64,000 bases of DNA, from assembly GCF_963924675.1 (NCBI RefSeq), contig NC_089238.1, positions 42,364,879-42,428,878 of the forward strand. The letters run 5' to 3'. Shown here piece by piece: positions 37,101-47,850 of the stretch. The position numbers and the translations under genes are program-made. Origin of the DNA: Phocoena phocoena (lineage: Eukaryota > Chordata > Mammalia > Artiodactyla > Phocoenidae). Below the pieces are notes generated by a model. The model made no database searches. It saw only the letters and a list, made by a program, of their open reading frames with translations, and was not told the DNA's origin. How positions within the stretch are numbered: the stretch's first letter is position 1; each line of letters opens with the position of its first letter.

Positions 37101-38066
37101 AAACAAAAATAAACAAATGGGACCTAGTGAAACCTAAAAGCTTTTGTGCAGTAAAGGAAACTATAAACAAGACGAAAAGACAACCCTCAGAATGGGAGAA
37201 AATATTTGCAAACAAATCAATGCACAAATGATTAATCTCCAAAGTATATAAACAGCTCATGCAGCTCAATATTAAAAAAACAAGGGCTTCCCTGGTGGCG
37301 CAGTGGTTGAGAGTCTGCCTGCCGATGTGGGGGACACGGGTTTGTGTCCTGGTCCAGGAGGATCCCACATGCCGTGGAGCGGCTGGGCCTGTGGGCCGTG
37401 GCCGCTGAGCCTGTGCGTCTGGAGCCTGTGCTCCGCAACGGGAGAGACCACAACAGAGAGAGGCCCGCGTACTGGAAAAAAACAAAAACAAAAAATAAAC
37501 AACCCAATCCAAAAATGGGCAGACCTAAATAGACATTTCTCCAAGGAAGACATACAGATGACCAAGAAGCACACGAAATGCTGCTCAACATCACTAATTA
37601 TTAGAGAAATGCAAATCAAAACTACAATGAAGTATCACCTCACACTGGGTAAAATGGGTATCATCAAAAAAATCTACAGACAACAAGTGCTGGAGAGGGT
37701 GTGGAGAAAAGGTAACCCTCTTGCCCTGTTGGTGGGAATGTGAATTGATACAGCCACTATGGAGAACAGTATGGACGTTCCTTAAGAAACTAAAAATAGA
37801 GCTACCATATGACCCAGCAATCCCACTACTGGGCATATACTCAGAGAAAACCGTAATTCAAAAAGACACATGGACCCCAGTGTTCATTGCAGCAGTCTTT
37901 ATAATAGCCAGGTCATGGAAGCAACCTAAATGCCCATCGACAGACGAATGGATAAAGAAGATGTGGTACATATATACAATGGAATATTACTTGGCCTTAA
38001 AAAGCAGTGAAATTCGATCAGTTGTAGAGATGTGGATGGATCTAGAGACTGTCATACAGAGTTAAG
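34137..38066 (+). pseudogene. L1 ORF2, broken
   Basis: The endonuclease region is open to a TAA at 34642-34644 (LNVNGLNVPTKRHRLAEW, CLQETHFRPRDTYRLKVRGW, IIVGDFNTS). Beyond the stop the frame continues with the expected EDIYRTFHP. The reverse transcriptase is spread over frames 35309-35677 ([17 protein letters not shown]), 35709-36128 and 36083-36802, with FADD at 36200-36211. The C-terminal part (37721-38065) keeps WKQPKCPSTDEW and ends in a stop at 38063-38065, at a similar point to related copies. Shifts at about 35620, 36120 and 36800, plus the SINE at 37284, make it non-functional. Confidence 0.9.
37284..37492 (+). mobile_element. CHR-type SINE, short form, inserted in L1 ORF2
   Basis: Complete body with an interrupted A tail. 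AAACAA at both sides is the likely target duplication; the uninterrupted site is seen in the other L1 near 9048. Confidence 0.88.
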
Positions 38067-38167
38067 TATGTCAGAAAGAGAAAAAGAAATATCGTATATT
38101 AACACATATATGTGGAACCTAGAAAAATGGTACAGATGAACCAGTTTGCTGGGCAGAAATTGAGACG

Positions 38168-38382
38168 CGGGGCTTCCCTGGTGGCGCAGTGGTTGAGAGT
38201 CTGCCTGCCAATGCAGGGGACACAGGTTTGTGTCCTGGTCCGGGAGGATCCCACGTGCCATGGAGTGGCTGGGCCCCTGAGCCATGGCTGCTGAGCCTGT
38301 GCGTCCGGAGCCTGTGCTCTGCAGTGGGAGAGGCCACAGCAGTGAGAGGCCCACGTACCGCAAAAAAAAAAAAAAGAAAAAA
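38168..38382 (+). mobile_element. CHR-type SINE, short form, inserted in L1 3' UTR
   Basis: AAATTGAGAC before and AAATTGAGAG after mark the duplication. The host L1 3' UTR resumes with GCAGATGTAGAGAACAAACG. Confidence 0.9.
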
Positions 38383-38599
38383 ATTGAGAGGCAGATGTAG
38401 AGAACAAACGTATGGACACCAAGGCGAGAAAATGGCGGGGGTGAGAGGTGGTGGTGTGATGAATTGGGATATTTGGATTGACATATATGTATGTCAGTAT
38501 GACTAATATGAATAAAATGGATAACTAATGAGGACCTGCTGTATAAAAAAAAATAAAAAATACAATAAATTTTCAAAAATAGATAAATTTGAGCACTGA

Positions 38600-38735
38600 G
38601 CGATATGGTTACAGCCCTACCCAACACCTTCATTGCAGTTTTGTGAGATCCTAAGCAAAGTACCCAGTTAAGCCATGCCCAGACTCCTGGTCTTCAGAAA
38701 ATATGAGATAACAAATGTTCGGTTATGTAGGTTTT
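38600..38735 (+). repeat. Probable old MaLR-type LTR 3' fragment
   Basis: TTTTGTGAGATCCTAAGCAA, AAGCCATGCCCAGACTCCTG and ATGAGATAACAAATGTTCGG resemble the end of an MLT1-type LTR. It is short and has no coding sequence. Confidence 0.5.
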
Positions 38736-38739
38736 TTGT

Positions 38740-39205
38740 TAACAATCTTATTCACATATAATACAACTTGCCCATTTAAGGTATACAGTTGAAAGGTTTT
38801 TATTCTCTTCACAGTATTGTGAAACCATCACCACAATCAATTTTGTAGTATTTTCACTACTCCCAAAAGAAAGCCCATATTTTTTTAGCTGTCACCCATC
38901 TTTCTTTCATTCACCCAGCCCTAGGCTAACACTATCCTACTTTCTGTCTCTATAAATTTGTCTGTTCTAGACATTTCATATAAGTGGAATTCTACAAACA
39001 AGGTTGAGCACTGAGGGTTGAACAGAGTATTCCTTTTTGCTAAACTGTAAGTTCCTCTAGGTAAGGAAATAAAAAAAAATAATAATAAATAAAGTGTGCA
39101 GATTCAGTGGTGTTTAGTTATTTATATTTATAGAGTTGTGTAGCCATTGCCATAATCTAATTTTGGAATTTTTACCACCCCGAAAAGAAACCTTGTAACC
39201 ATTCT
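38740..39205 (-). repeat. Two ancient L1ME fragments, antisense
   Basis: CCATTTAAGGTATACAGTTG and ATTTCATATAAGTGGAATTC mark the first (38740-39000). GTTGTGTAGCCATTGCCATA and CCCGAAAAGAAACCTTGTAA mark a second, overlapping part of the consensus (39105-39205). Confidence 0.65.
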
Positions 39206-41723
39206 TCCTCTTAAAAAAAAAAAAATCTAGTAGATTCTTTTAAAATCTAGTAGGTTTTAAAAAAAAAAAAATGTAGTAGCGGTTATAGTTATCTAAGGAA
39301 GTCTTCTCAGGAAACTGCCTTTCCGTTATAGATTTCCCATTCTCTTTCTTCATATTCTTTGCTTATAAATCTAGAATTTCATTCCTCCTTATCTATTTAA
39401 CTGATTTAAAAGATAATGCAAGAAAAATAGATATGGCAGCTTAACATGAGGGAGGACTATTTGTTGTTTTCATGGATTTAAAGGACCTATGCTCTTGTTC
39501 AGGAGTTCTCTCATTGGCTAGTGGAGACTGTGTAAGTGTTTAATTTGGATTGAATTTAGGACTAAAGGACAATAGTACTACCAGCATAATTTATATCCCT
39601 TTAATCTTTTTATGTTTTATGGGAAGCAGGCTTGAGAGTAAGACCAACGTATGTGGTCATGGTGTACAGTTATATCTTGGAGGGAATCTTTGAGATAATG
39701 GGGTAAAAGAAGAGTTTCAGTGAGGATTTAAGTCTTAGAGAAGTTGTTTAAAGTAGCAGAGCCAACACAGTTTTGTCTGAAGTGAGAGCCTGTGATGGTA
39801 AGGACTGTATTACCTGCTGTTTTCCTTGGATAGATAGGAAGAAACTTCTGACTTCTCTAATTTCCAAACACTTGAGTCAGTTAATCAGAAAATACGTTTG
39901 GTGAAGGAATGAATCCATGCTTCCTACACCTTCCACTTGACTTGCTTATTACTTTGGTTTGGGGGTAGGCTATAGGGAAGATTGAAATATAACAAGTTCT
40001 ATATTTAGTTACTTTCCAATGTATTTTTATTGACATTGCTTTTATACCTCTAATTTAGACTCTGTGTCCTTCTTTGGGAAAGTGAAATGTGGTTAGTGAT
40101 GGGGCTTTTACTAGGTTAAGTTTTTTTTCCCTTGACATAAATGCATTTTGGTAGATCCTTTCTCTTTTTATCTAAGCTATTTTTTATTTTCATATTTCCT
40201 TTTTGTTTATTTTCCTACACCCCCCCCAAAAAAGGTCTTGAATATGCTTTTCTTCTATGTATAAGGGTCTCGTTTTCAACATGGATTGAGGAAAATAATT
40301 GTATTAAAATCTATGTTTGATGATATGACATTTGTTTTAATTAGTTTCTCGTACTATCCCCCCTATATTATTTGAAAGATGGAAGTAATCTACTTAAGTT
40401 TTTTAGCAACATTTTAACAAGCTGAAAAATTTTAGTCAGGGCATATTATATTCAGACAGATGTAACATTTGCTAAATGCTTTGAAGATGAAAATTTCAAG
40501 TGTTAGGTAATAGTTTTTCAAAAGAAAAAATTTTAAGTGGATTCTTTACTGTGAATGGAGATCATTTAATACTACAACTTCTAATTTTAGCTTTCCTTCA
40601 TGATATTCTTTCTTATTCCTATCCACATGAAACTCAGGATACGTATTTTAACTGGGAGGATCAAAGTATTTATGAATTCAGTAATCAGTTAACTGACAGT
40701 ATTGTTTGCTACCAAGGATAAAATGTCTTACAGTGCTACCTTTATTTTTTTAATCACTTAGTACAAGTAGTTAATAATCTTCTTTAATTGTTGGAATGTT
40801 GCTTTTCTTAGAATACTAGGCAAGTCCCTTAAACTCTGTGCCTCGATTCTTTAGAAAATAGACATATGATTCTAACTGGTCTTTTGAAGTTTCTTCCAAC
40901 ATTGATTCTACTACCTTTAGTGGATATCTTGATAATTATTTCTGTCCAAAAACCATGTAATAATAACTATAAAATAATTTTTAAATAGTAGATGTAAATT
41001 TGATTTTATGGACAATTAGAATATTATAAAATATATTAAAAAGATACAGTACTCTTTAATCTGGGATAGAAAAGTAATCATAATCTAATATAGGCACTTG
41101 TGCTTAGTGATTTAAGAGTATCCTATACTTGTGCCTTTCTAGAGTTGGAGATACCTCAGAGTAAGAAGTAGTTCCTTGAGCCATAACATTTCTCTTTTTC
41201 TCTTCTTTAGGAGGGAAAAATGCATTATGATAGCAAATTAAAATATTTGATAAAGGTGCTGAGTAAAAGAGCAGTAGACTATTGGTCTAATTGGAGAAGC
41301 CAATTTAAAGCTGATATACACTAGTACATGCCATCTCATATGTAAAGGATGATAAGTTACACTCTTTTTTTTTTTTTTTAAAGGAAGATATTGGAGCATC
41401 TTGGGTTATTTGACATCTCTTCTGTCTAGTTTTATACAGTTTTAAAATTTTAATAACTTTTTCTGTAGATCATTGTAAGCATGAGGGATAAAACCAAGAA
41501 GAAAACGGGTTAGAATGAATGGAAAATTCATTATTCAGTTCAATAAAAGTATATAATAGAAAAATATTTGCTAATAATTTTTACAACAGTAGTTATATGA
41601 AGTTTAGTGTATGTGTATGAATAATATAGTTCTTATGAGTGAAAAGACATTAATTTTGTGCTCGTAATTAGGTTATTGACTTATACTCTTTTTAAAAAAA
41701 GTTTTTTCCCTTTCCCCCAACAG

Positions 41724-41849
41724 AATCTGTCTATGATCTTCTCCCAAAGGAGTTACAGTTACCTCCATCTAGAGAACCATCTGTAGCATCAATGAGTCAG
41801 ACAAGTGGTGGTGAGGCAGGCTCGCCTCCTCCAGCTGTAGTTGCTGCTG
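41724..41849 (+). CDS. NFAT5: NFAT5 second coding exon (residues about 25-66, N-terminal region)
   Basis: NFAT5 (TonEBP) is a Rel-family transcription factor that enters the nucleus under hypertonic stress and activates osmoprotective genes. This 126-nt exon starts after a pyrimidine tract ending in CAG and stops before a GTATGC donor. It begins with the last two bases of a Glu codon, and reads [20 protein letters not shown], then a Ser/Gly/Pro/Ala-rich stretch ending VVAA plus the first base of an Asp codon. This matches the human long isoform from about residue 26 to 66. Entry and exit phases are the same (phase 1 to phase 1) and the length is a multiple of three, so skipping it keeps the frame. 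Pro at the position corresponding to residue 43 is Thr in human as I remember it. The nuclear export signal lies in the preceding exon, outside the window. Confidence 0.95.
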
Positions 41850-44762
41850 GTATGCATTTCATTTTACTTTTAAAAGAAAAAGTATTATCTGGTCAACATG
41901 AACAGTGCTGGCAAAATTCATATTAAAGAGTGTGATTTGAGGGTTTGTTTTAGGTTGTTTTAAACTACATACTTTTAACATTAAAAACTTTCAATATACA
42001 ATATTCTTGATACAACTGTTATTTCTTAAAATTTCACGTTGGCACATCTATTAGTGCCATCTCCCAGAATGGACCTTATCTTCAACTATGGGAACAAGTT
42101 TAAAGTTTTTTTCTTTACTCCACATAAAAAGGTTATTATAAATACCAAGCTATGGGTAGAAAATTATATTTGAGTCTCTATAAAACAATTATTTTAAAAA
42201 ATTTGCTCAAAGGGGAAAATGTTTTATTTTGTATAATCTGAAAAAAGGACTCAAGCACTCAAGTGTCTTTTCTGTTTGTAGCATGTTACTATAACCTTTT
42301 CCCTACATTTAAAAACATATGTGACTTTATACTTATTTTAAATTCAGTTGAAAGTAAATGGAAGATTTGAATGTAATGTTTATATAAAGACATTTTCTTA
42401 TATCAGTGAAAAAGTATGGAAAGTAATGTTTGAAATTTATCAAGTTTATTTTTAATCAGCTCTCAAATCATACACTTTATAATTATATAAAATTGGTTCA
42501 AATTTTGATTGAATTAAAAGATTGACAGACAAGCTAATTGAAAAATGTCTTGATTAGTGATAAATTAATAAAGAATGCTTTCAGTAATATTAGATTGCCC
42601 AACTGTAATTCTTTTTTTAGTTGGGTTTATAGACTACTAAGTGTGTTTGGTGTTTTAAAAAAGTTAGAAAATTACATATATATACTCTGAAGTTTAATCT
42701 ATCCTACTAATTAGAGTTTTCTTGCCTAATATACCTCTCATCTTTTAAAATGGTACTTAAAATCCATCAAAACATTGTTTTCAGTAAATTCTTTTTGTTT
42801 CAAAAAGAACAGTGAAGCGGAAGGTTGTGATTTAGAGGATATTGGTACTATAATAGAACTTTGGGTACTTTTCTTATTTGCATTAACCTAAGTCCAGTTA
42901 ACCTTGTGTACCAATCTTTCCCCTGAGCCGTATAGTGCAATATGCAGCCTTCCTGGTTGAGGGCAGGAAAACTTTAAACATGGCCAAGAAACTTAACAGC
43001 CCTGCTCACTGTTCATGTGTTGCCAGACATTTTCTAACAGATTCTGTGGATTTAATTGTGAACATTTTAGTAATTGAATTGTTAAGATGACCTGGTTTCA
43101 CTTTATATGCACTGAATATTTTTTCTGGAATTTAAATATTTAATCTAGTTTTAAAATAGTATCAGATATTAAAATATATATTTTTTAATTTTAATGAAAT
43201 ATTTCACTTTAAATCCACAGGTAGAAACTGACTAACTGATTTCTTTTGTATCTTTTGAGATTTGTTTAAAGACATGTTGAATCTGTATAGAACTAAAAGT
43301 CTGTTTCTTCTGTGCTTTTTAACATCTGTTGACAGTAGATCCAGTTCCTTTTAAAAGCTGAAAAAATGTTAGCTAGGTTTGGAAAAAGAACGACACTTCC
43401 TTTGAAATAATACCAAACTCAGTTTTAGAAGTTTTTATATATAAATATTGAAAGTTTTTGAATTTGAGTCACTAATGGAATGTTGAAGGTCCCTCCTTCC
43501 CTCCCTCCCTCCATAATCCTCTCCAGATAAATTTGAATGAAGGCTTTGAGTTGAAAAATCATGAAAATAAGAATTAACCAAAGGAAGTATTCTGAAGTAA
43601 TGAATTCTTATTAGATCAAGAAGTTATTGACATTGTAAAGATTGTGAAGAGAATAAAGAGGTGACCTTGATAATTGTCATATATTCACACACAGAAAGTT
43701 TCTATGATCTAAAACCAAGTCATTTGTAATTTTTTTTACACGTTTACTTTTAACCAACATAGTCTTATTCTAGAATTCTAATGTCTTATTGGTAGAATAG
43801 AGTCTTTGTCATGTAACATTATAGGTAAGAGAGTTTAAACTGCAGAATAGTTATAGTAGGGATATCAGTTAGTATGTATAATTAGAGTTGCTTTTTTTAT
43901 TTGACATATTAATGTCCTTAGTGACATAGATGTCAAAGAGATTTGGAGTAACTTACCAGTTATTCAGTGTTTCCTGGCCAAAAGACTAGATGTTTAGGGA
44001 AAGATACATTAATTTAGACTTCTTTGATTTTTTTTTTTAATCTATAGCATTTGCTGTTTAAATATGAAATGCATAAAAATGATGACTCTTGATGTAGTTA
44101 ATTCTTCAGAGTTTTGAAGGAGCCGGATTGGCTGCTATCAGGTATGAGGGCCTGGTGGGAACAGACTTCTAGTTCTGCCATAAAGGTTTGTGTTTCACAA
44201 ATTCTAAATCAATTTAAATTTTAAAATTTAGAGGCTGGGCATATAGGTGTTCATGTACATTTTAAATTATTTAATTATTAAAAATGTGTTTCTCAGATTC
44301 GCCGATCTAGATTTTTTTCCCTTTATGTATTACTGAAGGAATGAGTAAACATGATGCTGCTAATCCACAATCCAGAATACTGGGTAAAAAGAATGTCTCT
44401 TAAACCTTTTTTCTGCCTCTACACTATTCACACTTTTACATACTCTCATTAATAACATCTTTTATCTGGTAAGACCCAGAGATGGGAATGGGGGAGAGGT
44501 TTACTTCCTTACAACTCCTCCCCTCTCCATAGGGCCAAGTGTCACAATCTGGGAGGTGTAGTTGGAAATCAACAGTCTGAAATCTGTACTCTTCCCCATT
44601 TTTAAAAGGCATCTGTTTTTGTCCTACCAGAAAGTTTCTTAGGAGTTTGAGGTTCAATATATAAATGAATAAAAGTTTTAGAAGTACAGACTTTCTGAAG
44701 AATATTGTAGGTTCTTAGTAATTAAGACAGAGACTGTTTTCCTAACACAAAAAAGTTATCCA

Positions 44763-44998
44763 GGGACTTCCCTGGTGGTCCAGTGGTTAAGACTCTTCGT
44801 TCCCAATGCAGGGGGCCCAGGGTTCGATTCCTGGTGAGAGAACTAAGATCACACATACTACAACTAAGGCCACGTGCTACAACTACTGAGCCCGCACACT
44901 CTAGAGTCCACTCACTGCAACTAGAGCAGCCAGTGTGCCACAACAAAGACCCAAATAAATAAATAAATAAATTTAAAAATTATCACTTATTAAAAAAA
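44763..44998 (+). mobile_element. tRNA-derived SINE, older form
   Basis: GGACTTCCCTGGTGGTCCAG, a shortened long-form body, and an AAATAAATAAA tail. AAGTTATC and AATTATC flank it. Confidence 0.85.
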
Positions 44999-45204
44999 AA
45001 TTATCTACATGAATTGATAAATTCTGGCAAAATAAGGAGTTGATCAAGAAGAAATGAAAGTTGTGAAAGGATTCTTTTTGTTTGTTTCTTTAATCCTACA
45101 GTATAGGTTGGAAGGAACTAAAATATAAGAAGTATTATTAAGGAGAACTAAAACAGTTACACTAGAATTTTGGATTTTTGTAAAGAGATATGGCAGATAT
45201 TTTT

Positions 45205-45262
45205 CTTAAATAACAGCTTTATTGAGATATAATTCACATACCAATCAAGTATTTTTAAAAAT
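45205..45262 (-). repeat. Short L1M end, antisense
   Basis: AACAGCTTTATTGAGATATA and ATTCACATACCAATCAAGTA are the antisense 3' edge of an old L1. Confidence 0.6.
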
Positions 45263-45963
45263 CTACTTACATGTTTACAGTTTTATCCTTAGATTGTCTT
45301 AATTTATTTAAAATAGGGAGTCTTTCACAGAAGTGAACAATAAACTTTACTATTCATTTTAAGAAATCAAATTATTTTCTTGTTCTATCCTAAATTCTAT
45401 TTGTTTGTCCTCATCTTGGGATGTAGCATCATGTTTATTAGTTTATATCAAAATATTTTGCTAAGGTAATTATTTCAGGTTTCTTTAAAATGTTTTAATT
45501 CTAATTCTTGAAATAAACAATGAATTAATCAAACCATAGGTTTTATAATTCAGCCAGAGAATCTTAAGAATAACTAGTTAGTAATTCTTTTGTTGTTTTC
45601 ATAAAGTTGTTATTTTACTTTCAGGAATTATATATTAGTCCTCTTTAGAAATAATATCTCAGTACATGAATACTTGGTAGCAGTTTTTAACATGTATAGG
45701 TATATACACTAATAAAGCACATACAAAAGTTTTTAAAGGCTGTAATTAAAGTTAATAATTTTACATGAAGTGATCCATATAATAAACTTTTCTGTTGGAA
45801 GAGACTTATTAAATAGTGCTTTGAATTTTATGCTTACAGCAAGTACCTAACAGGTATTTTCTATACTGAAAGAACTTAACTGGTGTGCTATTTATGGTAT
45901 AGGAGGGGACACTAGAGAACTAAATAACGTCCTATAATCAAAGAACAGCTATGCTTTAATTTA

Positions 45964-46043
45964 TTGGTTTGGCCAAAAAGTTCATTCAGGTTTTTCCATA
46001 AGATGTTACAGAAAAACCCGAATGAACTTTTTGGCTATCCCAA
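45964..46043. mobile_element. Miniature mariner-type palindrome
   Basis: An 80-bp inverted repeat from TTGGTTTGGCCAAAAAGTTC to GAACTTTTTGGCTATCCCAA, flanked on both sides by TA (45962-45963 and 46044-46045), the mariner target. It is a second copy of the element at 1012-1092. The right arm contains AAAACCCGAATGAACTTTTT. Confidence 0.88.
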
Positions 46044-46200
46044 TACTTCAGACACCTTAATCACCTAAATTAAAATCATAGAAATTTGTAGACCATCCAT
46101 AACAGCAAAACTATATAAAAATTGAGTTGAAGAAAATATAAGCTATCATTTTTGAGTTCCTACTATGTGATAGGAATTGTACTTTACAATTTACATGAAA

Positions 46201-46285
46201 TGATCCGTATGATCCATATCATATCATATGATATGGATATGGATATCATATATATATGATCCATCCATCATATCATATCATAACT
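46201..46285. repeat. AT-rich dyad-symmetric simple repeat
   Basis: Overlapping ATCATATGAT and ATATGGATATC units, with the perfect palindrome ATATCATATGATAT, then CATCATATCATATCAT. It probably arose by slippage. Confidence 0.8.
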
Positions 46286-46854
46286 CAATCCTTCCAGGCA
46301 CAAGACACCTCTCTTCTTTCCCACTAAGGTCTAAGTTCGTTTCTCCTTGCCATTGTACTTTAGGGAATTTAGCATAATGTTCTGTCACTTCAGTTAGGGA
46401 AATACAAGATCCTGGACTAGGCAGTGTGTAGGACATTGAGTTGAAAAAGCCATACTCCTTCTCCTCTGCAAGTTTCAGGATCTAAAAAATAGGAATATTA
46501 TTTCTAGAAGGATATAAATTGTTTATAAAAGTTATTTACAGTAACAGAGTACTTAGCCCATTGAATTTATTGTAACTTGTTTACTAGTGTTAGAAGATAT
46601 TTGCAGTTATGTAATTCTTATTTTCTTGAGTTGACTAAATTTAAGGAGGAAATTTGCCTTTGACTGCTCTCCTGGGCTAACTAGGTTAACATATTTCAGA
46701 ATTTGGGCCATTTATGTAGTATATATTCCGAAGATTAAACCCAAAGCCCATTAACAGGAAAAGTAATTCACCTATGTAACCTACATATTGATGTTGTGAG
46801 CTGAAGTGTGAATTGATCTTGGTTATTCCATATGGTCATTCCTACTTTTCCTAG

Positions 46855-46909
46855 AAAACGGGACCACTTCCAGAAGGAAGTCAGATCCTAGCTACAAACA
46901 CGTTGCCAA
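46855..46909 (+). other. NFAT5: Candidate 55-nt cassette exon in NFAT5 intron 2
   Basis: A pyrimidine-rich tract ending in TTTTCCTAG (46846-46854) precedes this block, and a near-consensus donor GTAAGC follows at 46910-46915. The 55 nt carry no stop codon in the frame set by exon 2: after the phase-1 join the peptide would read ENGTTSRRKSDPSYKHVA. Because 55 is not a multiple of three, inclusion shifts the frame of exon 3 and creates a TAA at 55914-55916, upstream of the exon 3/4 junction. Human NFAT5 is known to have isoforms that differ by alternative 5' exons and by use of Met77, so a frame-shifting alternative exon here is plausible. It is an inference from splice-site quality and lack of stops; no transcript evidence is available to me. 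Confidence 0.45.
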
Positions 46910-47649
46910 GTAAGCAACATGTTTAGAAACTTTTCTCCTCATTCTGACTTTTAAAATTACATAGTAAATCTAAATACATACATTTATACATATAGAAATA
47001 TGTGTGTATGTACGTATGTATAGATGTGTACTACTAACATCTGCGTTATTAGAATGGAAAGCATCAGCAAACTTGGGCCATAATGGTTAATTCAGAAACA
47101 GTTACCAATTCAGGATATTATATTATACATACTATACATTTTCACTGACAGAAAGTACACATGGCCTATTAATGGTTTATTCCCTAAATGTTTACTTTTT
47201 TGGTCCTCTTACTAATTTTTAGCAACTTTTATAAATATTGTGGTTTTTTCATTTTCTGGTAGAATAAGCAGATTTTTATATTACCTGAGTCTATAGAATA
47301 GCATTTTAAAACTGCACACAGATTCTCAGCCATTCATAGACAAATTACATACATCAAATAGACACAATTTCTCTTTTTGTTTATGTGTTTTGTAGAATTT
47401 CACATTAAGAAATTAATGCACAGAAGTAGGCTTACTTTTTTTATGCTACCAATAAGATTGATAATAAGCAAAAAGTATTGCCATAACTAATTGTTTTATA
47501 ATAATTAGTTGTATAAATAATAGTAATAAAGTTGTATAAAAACACTCCAGCTGGGACTGGAGTGAGGGGACTTGATTAGGGTAGGATACAACAAAAGACT
47601 TCACCTGTTTCTATGACATTATTTCCCTTTTCCCATATGTGAAATATAA

Positions 47650-47850
47650 TAAAATTAGCATGAGCTTTGGAATCATAAAGACCTAATTTGAATCTGATTG
47701 CTATCATATCATTTCTATCATATAGACAGAACCTTGTGGAAGTTCAGTAAATTTCTCATATTACCCCTGTAAGTAGACAGTAACAACAACTTTTTCTTAA
47801 GATTATTATGAAAGTAAATATGTAAAATACTTAATACTGCCTGATAATCA
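47650..47850 (+). repeat. MIR relic
   Basis: AGCTTTGGAATCATAAAGAC, TTGAATCTGATTGCTATCAT and TGTAAAATACTTAATACTGC follow MIR order in sense orientation. Confidence 0.55.

Larger units (their letters stand above)
32275..38575 (+). mobile_element. Full-length L1 LINE with 5' UTR, inactive
   Basis: It opens GAGATTGGCTCAAGATGGCA, has a GC-richer 5' UTR of about 900 bp (which in L1 holds the internal promoter), then ORF1, ORF2 and a short 3' UTR ending CCTGCTGTATAAAAAAAAAT. Two short-form SINEs lie inside it (37284-37492 and 38168-38382). No clean target-site duplication was found, so one flank may be lost. Both reading frames have frameshifts and stops. Confidence 0.9.
1..41723 (+). other. NFAT5: NFAT5 intron 1, 3' portion
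   Basis: No NFAT5 coding exon is visible upstream of 41724, and that exon begins inside a split codon, so this stretch is the 3' part of the preceding intron. Most of it is transposable-element sequence, listed separately. Stretches where I recognise no gene and no clear repeat are about 9.9-10.5, 12.4-13.5, 17.2-17.95, 27.6-28.5, 31.4-31.7 and 39.2-41.7 kb; they are AT-rich with many stop codons in all frames. The acceptor end (41705-41723) is a pyrimidine-rich tract ending in CAG. The boundary is firm; the claim that the whole upstream part is one intron is inferred from the known gene structure of NFAT5. Confidence 0.8.

Noticed and set aside
44436..44657. A 73-codon minus-strand frame
   Set aside because: I recognise no homology, and length is within chance expectation for a window this size.
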